IMG/VR virus record: IMGVR_UViG_3300032018_000001
Location: 1-64,000 of that record
DNA: 64,000 bases
Direction: 5' to 3' (one strand)
Source: a virus
This document shows positions 56,783 through 64,000 of the stretch, one piece after another. The first letter of the stretch is position 1. Each line of letters starts with the position of its first letter. The position numbers and the translations under genes are program-made. The notes beneath the pieces were generated by a model, which was not told the origin of the DNA, ran no database searches, and worked only from the letters and a program-made list of their open reading frames with translations.

Positions 56783-57452
56783 TATTGTAAAGCCTGTCCA
56801 CGGCTGGTTTCATATTGCGGCAATGCTGGGCGGCGAATACATAGCAGCTGAGCTGCATGGGCGCTTGCTTCAGAGCAGGCTGTACGAAGCCAGCACGGCT
56901 ATTCACGTTTCTATTGTAGGAAATATTGAACAAGCAGCACGCCTCCGTGATTACATTTTTAGCCGTCATAGCAAGTATGATGTTTTTTACGTGAGTGCTA
57001 ATCTTGAAGACTATGAGTGGCCCGCTCTAGTTGATATGTATAAAATGGCACACAATGCGGACATAAATTGTTTTTACATCCATACTAAGGGTGCCAGTAA
57101 TTGCAGACCTGATGTTCCTGCATCAATTCAGAAAAATATTCGCTGTTGGCGAGATGTGATGTGCCACTATACTATCGGCAGGCACGCGGAATGCCAGCAG
57201 CTTCTCAATTTGGGCTACGATACCGTAGGCCCTCTCTTTAAATTTGACAGGCATTACGCTGGAAATTTTTGGTGGAGTAAATCTTCCTATTTATGCACGC
57301 TGCCGTATCCAACAGGAAATAGAATGCAAGCCGAAGGCTGGGTTACTGAATGTGGAAAGCCAAAAGTATTTAACCAGTTTTCTGTGGATTCTGATGACCT
57401 GTACGGGTTTGATGGCGGCAATCCTTTCAAGGAGTGGAGGCAATCCGTATGA
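56769..57452 (+). CDS. Putative glycosyltransferase, 227 aa
   Basis: ATG 56769 preferred over a TTG further upstream. It has VFYVSANLEDYEWPAL, FYIHTKGAS and GNFWWSKSSYL, a pattern of small transferases that occur in phage and bacterial glycan clusters. No DxD-like motif is clear. It overlaps both neighbours slightly. Confidence 0.55.
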   Translation: MKQSNIVKPVHGWFHIAAMLGGEYIAAELHGRLLQSRLYEASTAIHVSIVGNIEQAARLRDYIFSRHSKYDVFYVSANLEDYEWPALVDMYKMAHNADINCFYIHTKGASNCRPDVPASIQKNIRCWRDVMCHYTIGRHAECQQLLNLGYDTVGPLFKFDRHYAGNFWWSKSSYLCTLPYPTGNRMQAEGWVTECGKPKVFNQFSVDSDDLYGFDGGNPFKEWRQSV

Positions 57453-57958
57453 CAACCTGCTTAAACGTAGGATGCAACGACATTCAGCTGGAAGGTTTTA
57501 TTAATATTGATTTGAATCCTTCCGTTAAACCCGATTTGATTTGGGATGCTACCAAACTACGCGATAAATTTGTTAATGATTCTGTGGACTTTATTTTTTG
57601 CGGACATTTCCTGGAGCACTTCAGTGTTGCCGTTTCTTCTGTTATAGTTAGAGATTTTTATAGCATGTTAAAACCCTATGGCTGCGTGGCCGCTATTGTT
57701 CCTGATTTTAAAAAAGCAGTAGGCGTTACTGCATCAGTGGAGCTTACTACGCCTGAGATAGAAAGAATTGTTTTGGCAGAAGGAACTCATAAAATGATTT
57801 TCACCGAGGATAGATTGGTATCAATTTTTGAACATCAAGGTTTTTCTGCTATCCCAGCTCCTGTAACGCTTTTGCCTTGGTGCCGGTTTCCTGAAGTGCC
57901 TTGGCAATCTGCAGTGCTTGCTATGAAGCATCCCACAGTAAATTTTACGACTGGATGA
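57449..57958 (+). CDS. SAM-dependent methyltransferase
   Basis: A 169-residue class I methyltransferase: CLNVGCNDIQLEGFINIDL (SAM loop and acidic strand), VDFIFCGHFLEHF and MLKPYGCVAAIVPDF. GGAGTGGAGG precedes the ATG. Its context suggests sugar methylation. Confidence 0.8.
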   Translation: MTTCLNVGCNDIQLEGFINIDLNPSVKPDLIWDATKLRDKFVNDSVDFIFCGHFLEHFSVAVSSVIVRDFYSMLKPYGCVAAIVPDFKKAVGVTASVELTTPEIERIVLAEGTHKMIFTEDRLVSIFEHQGFSAIPAPVTLLPWCRFPEVPWQSAVLAMKHPTVNFTTG

Positions 57959-57959
57959 T

Positions 57960-58601
57960 ATGAAAAACCTTGATGCTATTGCTATTGCCTGTGGAACAGA
58001 TAAGTCGAGCGAGCGTCATTATTACACCCGCTATTATCAAACGCACATTGGTCATTTGGAGGATAAAGAGATAAAGGTGCTTGAGATAGGTGTGCATCTA
58101 GGCTACTCTCTGAGTATGTGGAGTCAGTATTTTTCTAATGCTTTGATATATGGCATTGACATTGAGCATCTGCAACACCTGAGCAAGGGTAATGTCACCG
58201 TGTTGCAAGGAGACCAGAACGACCCGGAATTTTTGCGAGAGCTTAGCAGGATGTACGGCCCTTTCGATTTGATTGTGGATGATGGCAGTCATCACAATGT
58301 TCACATGCGGACAAGCTTTGATACGCTATTTCCGTTGCTGACCCCAAAAGGTATTTACGTTGTGGAAGATTTATACTGCTGCTATTGGACTGACCTTTAC
58401 GGAACAGGTCTGCCCCGGTTCACAGATTATTTATTGGAGCTCATTGATGCTTTGCATTGCCGCGGTAAGACAGACTATGTGAATCAAGATAAGCCATTTG
58501 TGCCAAGCTACACGGAGCATCTGGGAGAGCGCACGGAAATGGAGAAAATTATTAACGCTATTCATCTATACAGGGGCATAGCATTCATCCACAAAAATTA
58601 G
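57960..58601 (+). CDS. SAM-dependent methyltransferase (CmcI/macrocin type)
   Basis: A 213-residue enzyme with VLEIGVHLGYSLSMWSQYF, GIDIEHL, FDLIVDDGSHH and LFPLLTPKGIYVVEDL. This order matches the cephalosporin hydroxylase/macrocin O-methyltransferase group acting on glycosides. It starts after a short two-base gap. Confidence 0.82.
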   Translation: MKNLDAIAIACGTDKSSERHYYTRYYQTHIGHLEDKEIKVLEIGVHLGYSLSMWSQYFSNALIYGIDIEHLQHLSKGNVTVLQGDQNDPEFLRELSRMYGPFDLIVDDGSHHNVHMRTSFDTLFPLLTPKGIYVVEDLYCCYWTDLYGTGLPRFTDYLLELIDALHCRGKTDYVNQDKPFVPSYTEHLGERTEMEKIINAIHLYRGIAFIHKN

Positions 58602-58608
58602 GAGTAGT

Positions 58609-61600
58609 ATGATTTACGATTGCTTCCTATTCTATAATGAGTTTGACATTCTGGAAATCAGGCTTAACGAGCTGAATTCTGTTGTGGATAAGTTCGTGCT
58701 GATAGAATCTCCACTTACGTTTACCGGGAAACCTAAGCCCTGCTATTTCTTTGAAGACAAGAGTGGGCGCTTTGACAAATTTAAAGATAAAATTATTAAC
58801 TGGGCATTTGACTCTGGCAAAAACAATGAGCTTACTGCATGGCAAAGAGAGCACATGCAGCGTGATGTTATAAAAAGTATCTTGGTAGAAGACGAATCCC
58901 TGAAGGATGATGACATCGTTTTCTTTTCCGATGTGGAAGAGATAAATAGAAAAGATACAGTAGCTTTTGTTTGTGATGGTATTGAGCGCGGGTATTACGA
59001 TGCTGCTATACTTCAGCATAGAACAAGCTACTACTACTTCAATAATACTTTTATTGACAATCCGTGCCCTATGGCCAAAGCGTGCTCAGGAAAGTTTTTC
59101 AAAGGTGTTACCCCCAGTCAGTTCAGAGATATTACAGGAGCGATAGAAGAGGTAACACGGATACGAACAATTAAGAACTGCGGCTGGAATTTTTCTAACC
59201 TTGGCACGCCTCAGCAGTTGAAAACCAAGTTGGAGGCTTTTTCACACCAGGAGTATAAACATCTGTTTACAGAAGAGAATATCGCTAAGAACAAAGCAGC
59301 CTGCACGGATTTGTTTGAGCGGCCGGGTAAGCAGCATGAGTTTCATATCATTCCTTTGGACGATAGCTTTCCGGAATTCATCCTGCGGAATAAGGAGCGC
59401 TTCAAGGATTACATCACAGGCCCGGAAGACTTGGGGCTCCTGCAAGATTTGAGTGCTATCACTAAAAAGCACTATCCTGATGGTTTTCCAGAAAGTAAAT
59501 CGACTGAAGAGTTTTATCTTCCCGGTGTAGGATTTCTTCCTACCGCTGACGCTCATAGAAAGTTCGGACAGGAGCTTATGGATTATTCGATGGGAAAAAA
59601 GCTTCAGGTGTACTGGTTTGGGTATGGCGGAGGAGCCCATTATGCGGAAGCATTGCGGCCGTTGATTGAGGAGCTGGGAATGCAGCTGGTTACTATTCAC
59701 GAGCAGGCTAATGCAGACGTGAAATGGGATAGGAAGACTTGGCTTGCTGAGCTTAACAAGGCGGATATAATTATTTTACCGTGCAAGGTGGGAGGTTCCG
59801 CCAAGAGTAGCAACCGTCTGGCGCAGGCACTGTCTTTGGGTAAACCAGTCATATGCTCGCCGCTGGCCTCTTACTTAGAGCTTGAAAGTAAGTATCCGGA
59901 CTGCTGTAGGTTTGCAAGAGAGGAGATTGATTGGCGAGAAGCACTGTCTTACTATGCTACAGCAGCACGCCATGTAGGTTCTCCTATTCGCAAAAACGCA
60001 GTCAAGGACTACAGTATTGACAGCATAGGAGCTAAATGGGTTAGTCTTTTCTCTTCTGATTTTAAAGCTCGTAAGGTTGTGCATAGAGTTACTGTTGATA
60101 AGGAAGGAAAGGCCGGTATCAAGTTTGGTGCATTATCAAGACACACTCAGACGGTTGATATTATAATTCCCACAGCAAATAATTTTGAGCTGCTTAAAAT
60201 CTGCGTTGATAGCATCCGGGCCTGCACGAATGTTTCTTATAAGATAATCATCGTAGATAATGGCACCGGTGCGGGCACGTACAGTGCTACCTTCGTGTGG
60301 GCTAGAGAACAGAATGACGTGCTGTACGTGGGGTCTCCTGCCCGGCTGGTATTTTCAGAAGCAATCAACATGGGTATCCGTTCCTCAGATGCAAAGTACG
60401 TCTGTCTTCTGAATGATGATACCATAGTAAGCAGAGGCTGGGTTGAAGAGATGATAGCCGTCTGCGGGAATGGTGTGGGCGCTGTAGGCGTACTATCAAA
60501 CTGTGACAAAGGCTGGCAACACAACATCAGCATTAAGGCCGGTAGTGTAGCCCTGCTTCCTGGCTTAAACACGTTGGAGGAGATACGCCCTGTCATACCA
60601 GAAATCTACAAACTAGGGCCTGACTACACTGTTAAAAGCGAGCGCTCGCCGGTGCATGCTCAGGACTGGATTGCTTTCTACTGCACTCTTATTCCACGAA
60701 AGGTTATTGATGAGGTGGGCTTCTTGGATGAGGGATTCAGAAATTCAGGTGAAGATGTTGACTACTGCAAACGTATAACCAAAGCAGGATATAAAATCAT
60801 TCAGAACTATGACGCTGTGGTTTTTCATTTTGGAGCGGTAGGCAGGAAGCAGCTGGAGAAAGAAAATTATGAAGCATACCATGCAGCTGATAGAAATACG
60901 CAGAACTACTTGAAGGATAAGCATGATAATCAGGGGCTTATTGTTTTGTACTCTGGTAAAGCATGGGAAAAGTGGGACGGTGATTCCGTTGTTAAGGGTA
61001 TAGGAGGGTCTGAGACTTGGCAGGTTATGCTGGCGGAAGAGTTCTCTAAGCTTAATTACCGCGTGATAAGTTTCTGCGATTGCCCGGAAACATGCAAGAC
61101 AATCAACGGCGTGCGTTACATGCACTATTCGGAGTTTCACGCTTTCGCGTGGGTAAACTGGATTGACCTATTAATTTCTTCCCGGACAACGGAGTGCTTG
61201 GAATATGCGCGGGCGTCAAAAAAGCTGGTCATGGTGCACGATGTTTACCTTACGCGGGAAGGTGGACTGCCTCCTCATGATGATAAGGTGGACTATTATC
61301 TGTGTTTGTCAAGGGCCCACAAAGAATATTTTTCTCAATGGCAGCATGTTCAGGATAGTAAAATCCTGATTACATCAAACGGCATTGACCTTGACCGCTT
61401 TGCGAAAGCAGCACATCCGCGTAAAGACAAGTTCAAGTGTATCTATTCCAGCTCCCCAGACCGCGGACTGGAAGCGCTGCTGCTTATGTGGCCTGAGATA
61501 AAGCGCAGGGTGCCTGAGGCTACGCTGGACATATACTACGGATTCAACAACTACTGGTCTCTGACGGATGCGTGGCGGGTAAAGATGGAGGAGCTGATGA

Positions 61601-62010
61601 AGGCTCCGGGTGTTGCTTATCATGGCCGGGTAGGGCAGGATGAGCTGGCCAAGGCTTTTTACAGTAGCAAGCTGCTGCTGTATCCGTGCTCCTTTGAGGA
61701 GACCTTTTGCATCACGGCGCTGGAGGCTATGGCTGCTGGCTGCATCGTGCTGAGTTCCCGGTACTGGGGAATACAAACAACGGTTAACGATGTTGGAATT
61801 TTGATTTCAATAAAAAGCGGAAAGGAAGTTTACGAAAAGGAGTATCAGGACGTTTTTATTTCTATGGCTGTGGAAGTGCTTACTGAAGATGACAAAGGCT
61901 ACTACTGTGAGGTGGAAGGGCCTAAAAGAGCCGCTACTATGACTTGGAAGTGCGTAGCGCGTCAGTTTATCACATTTTTGGAAAAAAAAGAATGGAAAGA
62001 AATACAATAG
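58609..62010 (+). CDS. Giant four-domain glycosyltransferase (GT17 + GT-B + GT2 + GT4)
   Basis: A 1133-residue enzyme. Residues 1-270 are GT17-like (IYDCFLFYNEFDILEIRLNE, LIESPLTFTGKPKP, IVFFSDVEEI). Residues about 325-470 look like half of a GT-B (YWFGYGGGAHYAEALRP, LPCKVGGSAKSSNRLAQAL). Residues about 510-780 are GT2 (VDIIIPTANNFELLKICVDS, LLNDDTIVSRGW). Residues about 790-1125 are GT4 (GIGGSETWQVMLAEEF, YSSSPDRGLEALL, YPCSFEETFCITALEAMAAG). It could assemble several sugars in one product. AGGAG precedes its start. Confidence 0.85.
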   Translation: MIYDCFLFYNEFDILEIRLNELNSVVDKFVLIESPLTFTGKPKPCYFFEDKSGRFDKFKDKIINWAFDSGKNNELTAWQREHMQRDVIKSILVEDESLKDDDIVFFSDVEEINRKDTVAFVCDGIERGYYDAAILQHRTSYYYFNNTFIDNPCPMAKACSGKFFKGVTPSQFRDITGAIEEVTRIRTIKNCGWNFSNLGTPQQLKTKLEAFSHQEYKHLFTEENIAKNKAACTDLFERPGKQHEFHIIPLDDSFPEFILRNKERFKDYITGPEDLGLLQDLSAITKKHYPDGFPESKSTEEFYLPGVGFLPTADAHRKFGQELMDYSMGKKLQVYWFGYGGGAHYAEALRPLIEELGMQLVTIHEQANADVKWDRKTWLAELNKADIIILPCKVGGSAKSSNRLAQALSLGKPVICSPLASYLELESKYPDCCRFAREEIDWREALSYYATAARHVGSPIRKNAVKDYSIDSIGAKWVSLFSSDFKARKVVHRVTVDKEGKAGIKFGALSRHTQTVDIIIPTANNFELLKICVDSIRACTNVSYKIIIVDNGTGAGTYSATFVWAREQNDVLYVGSPARLVFSEAINMGIRSSDAKYVCLLNDDTIVSRGWVEEMIAVCGNGVGAVGVLSNCDKGWQHNISIKAGSVALLPGLNTLEEIRPVIPEIYKLGPDYTVKSERSPVHAQDWIAFYCTLIPRKVIDEVGFLDEGFRNSGEDVDYCKRITKAGYKIIQNYDAVVFHFGAVGRKQLEKENYEAYHAADRNTQNYLKDKHDNQGLIVLYSGKAWEKWDGDSVVKGIGGSETWQVMLAEEFSKLNYRVISFCDCPETCKTINGVRYMHYSEFHAFAWVNWIDLLISSRTTECLEYARASKKLVMVHDVYLTREGGLPPHDDKVDYYLCLSRAHKEYFSQWQHVQDSKILITSNGIDLDRFAKAAHPRKDKFKCIYSSSPDRGLEALLLMWPEIKRRVPEATLDIYYGFNNYWSLTDAWRVKMEELMKAPGVAYHGRVGQDELAKAFYSSKLLLYPCSFEETFCITALEAMAAGCIVLSSRYWGIQTTVNDVGILISIKSGKEVYEKEYQDVFISMAVEVLTEDDKGYYCEVEGPKRAATMTWKCVARQFITFLEKKEWKEIQ

Positions 62011-62462
62011 TAAGACGTTTTTGGGCTAAAGTACAAGTCTGTGAAACTGATTCTTGCTGGAATTGGCTTGGTGCTTTAGATAAGGATGGTTATGGAAGAT
62101 TTAGTTATAATAAAGATAAAAAATCTGAGAGTTCTAATAGGGTTGCTTTAGAGCTTAAATTAAAACGGCCTATTCTGGCAGGGTATAAGGCCTGTCATAC
62201 TTGCGATAATACTTCTTGTGTAAACCCTAAGCATTTATACGAAGGGACAGTGCTCGATAACATTAAAGATAGAGTTTTGAGACATAGAAGTGCTTGTGGA
62301 GAGCAGAGCGGTGTGGCAAAACTGTCCAATAAGGATGTTATTGAAATACGAAAATTAGGTTTACAAGAAAAGTCTACTACTAAAATAGGAAAAATATTCG
62401 GTATTACGAGATTAACCGTATATAGGATAACTAGTAGGAAATTATGGAGACACATTGGATAG
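61992..62462 (+). CDS. HNH homing endonuclease
   Basis: A 156-residue single-module HNH_3 endonuclease: RFWAKVQVCETDSCWNWLGA, CHTCDNTSCVNPKHLYEGT, then a C-terminal helix-turn-helix ending WRHIG. It is AT-rich and inserted at the 3' end of the giant glycosyltransferase. Its last codons overlap the TTG start of the KTSC gene. Confidence 0.85.
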   Translation: MERNTIVRRFWAKVQVCETDSCWNWLGALDKDGYGRFSYNKDKKSESSNRVALELKLKRPILAGYKACHTCDNTSCVNPKHLYEGTVLDNIKDRVLRHRSACGEQSGVAKLSNKDVIEIRKLGLQEKSTTKIGKIFGITRLTVYRITSRKLWRHIG

Positions 62463-62937
62463 CATACTGGCCAAGCTTTCTTACCTGCTACTGGAGAAGC
62501 GGCCGTTCCTGCCTACTGAAATTCTGGCCTATGCAACTATGCCGATTAGGATTGAAGCCAAAAAATGTGTATCTTCTAATGTGGAGGCCTACGGCTACGA
62601 TAAGCAGTCTCGGACATTGAAGGTTGTGTTCTCTGGGGGAGCGGAATACCGCTACCTCTGTGTGCCTGAGCAGCTGTATCAGGATTTGGATAAGACTGAC
62701 TCCAAGGGCAGCTTTATTGCTATCGTGAAGAGGATGTGCAAGGCCATACGGATTGACGGGCGCTGGTATAGCATGGAAGAGGAGAAGGGCCCTAAGGCAG
62801 CATCACCGTGCTACGACTGCAAAAGTAATAGCTGCGCTTACATAGCAGAATGCAAAGAACAGGATTTTTCTTTATTCAGAGATAAAAATGTCAAAGACAA
62901 GCAGCCCGCTACAGAAAGACCTCCAGGAAACGCTTGA
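62455..62937 (+). CDS. KTSC domain protein
   Basis: A 160-residue protein with the KTSC pattern SSNVEAYGYDKQSRTLKVVF, then AEYRYLCVPEQLYQDL and DSKGSFIAIVKRM. KTSC domains occur at the C-terminus of some lysyl-tRNA synthetases and as stand-alone phage proteins; function unknown. A four-cysteine patch (CYDCKSNSC) follows. Start TTG overlaps the HNH stop; in-frame ATGs downstream are alternatives. Confidence 0.72.
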   Translation: MDSILAKLSYLLLEKRPFLPTEILAYATMPIRIEAKKCVSSNVEAYGYDKQSRTLKVVFSGGAEYRYLCVPEQLYQDLDKTDSKGSFIAIVKRMCKAIRIDGRWYSMEEEKGPKAASPCYDCKSNSCAYIAECKEQDFSLFRDKNVKDKQPATERPPGNA

Positions 62938-64000
62938 TGCTTTAGTAGCATCCGGGCGCTGCACGGCAGATGAGCTGGGGCAGTTTTCTGCAAAAGAGCA
63001 GGAGCTTTTAGCCAAGGCTACCCTGGAATACCTGGACAAGGGTGAATCTCTCACCATAAAAACCATAGAGTCAAGCGACTACCTTTTTGAAGTCCCTAAC
63101 ATTATTAAGTTTGTAGATGACCCCTACTACTTAGGCACGGAACTTGGCTTTGTCCGCGATGAGCATGGCCGCATAGCATCCAAGAACAGACAGATTTACG
63201 ATTACTGGCTGACACAGCTTAACGATATTTACAACAGCGCTGAGATTTACAATGAGGTACTGATTACTGGTGCTATCGGTATCGGCAAGACAACCTTCAT
63301 GAATATCATTCAGCTCTATGACCTGCTACACCTCATGGCACTTAAGAATCCTCAGCAGCATTATGGACTCATGCCAAGCACGGTTATTATTCAGGCCTTC
63401 TTTAACATCCTTATGGATTTGGCCGCGGACGTAGGCTATACTCAGTTCCAGCACATGATGGATTCTTCCGAATTTTTTCGTAAAATAATGCTCTACAACA
63501 CGAAGCTGAGAGAGGGCCTGCGATACACGCCGCCACCTAAAAAGAAAATCGCATTCCAGATAGGTTCCCGAATAGCGCACACTCTGGGCCGCGCCGTGTT
63601 CTCCGCTCAGATGGATGAGGCAAACTTTGGTATGGATACCCAGGATGACCGGCGAGCGGATGAGAAGAAGTCCCAGGTCTACGAAAACTATGTCAGCTTG
63701 CTGCGTAGAAGAGAAAGCCGCTTCCCTACAGCGCCCGGCCATTTCTGCATAGGCTCCTCCAAAAAATCCACAGCGGACTTCCTTGAAAAGCACATCGAAG
63801 ATTCAAAGGGTAAAAAGGGAGTCAAGGTTATTGATGCTGCTCAGTACATTGTGAAGGCAAACTGCTTAGACCCTATTTCAGGAAAGCCTCTCTACTCTGG
63901 AAAATTCTTTAGGGTGCTACTGGGAGACCTAACCCGCGAGCCTAAGGTGCTGGATGAGCAGGAGAAAGTAGCAGATGACCTGAAGGATAAAATCATCAAG
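62888..64000 (+). CDS. terL: Terminase large subunit (3'-truncated by the window)
   Basis: The packaging ATPase/nuclease begins at ATG 62888 and runs off the window after 371 codons. Walker A is GAIGIGKT (residues 128-135) and Walker B QMDEAN (D243, E244), followed by GSSKKS coupling-like residues. The nuclease half is outside the window. It starts inside the KTSC gene, in a different frame, and marks the start of the packaging and capsid region. Confidence 0.85.
   Translation, partial: MSKTSSPLQKDLQETLDALVASGRCTADELGQFSAKEQELLAKATLEYLDKGESLTIKTIESSDYLFEVPNIIKFVDDPYYLGTELGFVRDEHGRIASKNRQIYDYWLTQLNDIYNSAEIYNEVLITGAIGIGKTTFMNIIQLYDLLHLMALKNPQQHYGLMPSTVIIQAFFNILMDLAADVGYTQFQHMMDSSEFFRKIMLYNTKLREGLRYTPPPKKKIAFQIGSRIAHTLGRAVFSAQMDEANFGMDTQDDRRADEKKSQVYENYVSLLRRRESRFPTAPGHFCIGSSKKSTADFLEKHIEDSKGKKGVKVIDAAQYIVKANCLDPISGKPLYSGKFFRVLLGDLTREPKVLDEQEKVADDLKDKIIK

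Noticed and set aside
1-64000. Insertion sequences, integrase or attachment sites
   Set aside because: No transposase, recombinase of the integrase type or flanking duplications were found; mobile content is limited to inteins and homing endonucleases.

Overview
The window is a stretch of a large, double-stranded DNA bacteriophage of the tailed (Caudoviricetes) type. About 90 genes are packed head to tail, all on the + strand. Most overlap by ATGA or TTGA or are only a few bases apart. Replication genes, a collagen-like fibre and the start of a large terminase subunit confirm a phage. Proteins resembling T4 gp32, UvsX, UvsW and gp46/47 are combined with a family A DNA polymerase, a DnaB-like helicase and a CHC2-type primase. 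That mix recalls SPO1/Twort-like or jumbo phages. The host cannot be named; early promoters are sigma70-like (TTGCAT, 17 bp, TATATT) and ribosome binding sites are strong AGGAG types.

Layout. 0-12 kb: helicase, primase, UvsW-like helicase and 5'-3' exonuclease, with small unknown genes and homing endonucleases between them. 12.5-17.4 kb: a first sugar-modification cluster (DUF5672-like, DUF616-like, GT9-like and GT2 enzymes plus a methyltransferase). 17.7-34 kb: the replication and recombination core, consisting of a Dam methylase, DNA polymerase, a probable UvsY analogue, SSB, RecA/UvsX, an Mre11-Rad50 fusion, a DnaQ-like exonuclease and a PD-(D/E)XK nuclease. 34-37 kb: possible sigma-like and DNA-binding proteins and a tRNA-like gene. 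38-41.8 kb: an early region of small genes under repeated sigma70-like promoters, including a JAMM metalloprotease-like protein, DUF2958 and a DUF932-like protein. 42-45 kb: a GT4 enzyme and small genes. 45.2-51.3 kb: a structural unit with a STAS protein, a 1355-residue collagen-like fibre and a baseplate-like protein. 51.4-54.6 kb: NAD-dependent DNA ligase and homing endonucleases. 54.7-62 kb: a second glycosyltransferase/methyltransferase cluster with two giant multidomain proteins. 62-64 kb: an HNH gene, a KTSC protein and the terminase large subunit, cut by the window end.

The most unusual content is mobile. Three inteins sit in the polymerase (two) and the RecA-like recombinase (one). 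The first polymerase intein carries, in a different reading frame over about 1 kb, a complete Vsr/DUF559-like endonuclease, while the intein frame stays open throughout. At least seven free-standing HNH genes and two remnants are scattered between host genes, several with 3' ends overlapping the next gene's start.

Two promoter classes are visible. One is a CGTATTAAT box found at ten gene starts; three of these have the ATG only 3-5 bases downstream, suggesting leaderless mRNAs. The other is the sigma70-like early class. Five rho-independent terminators and two structured RNA candidates (5.47-5.61 and 25.62-25.71 kb) divide the transcription units. No gap between genes exceeds 200 bases.
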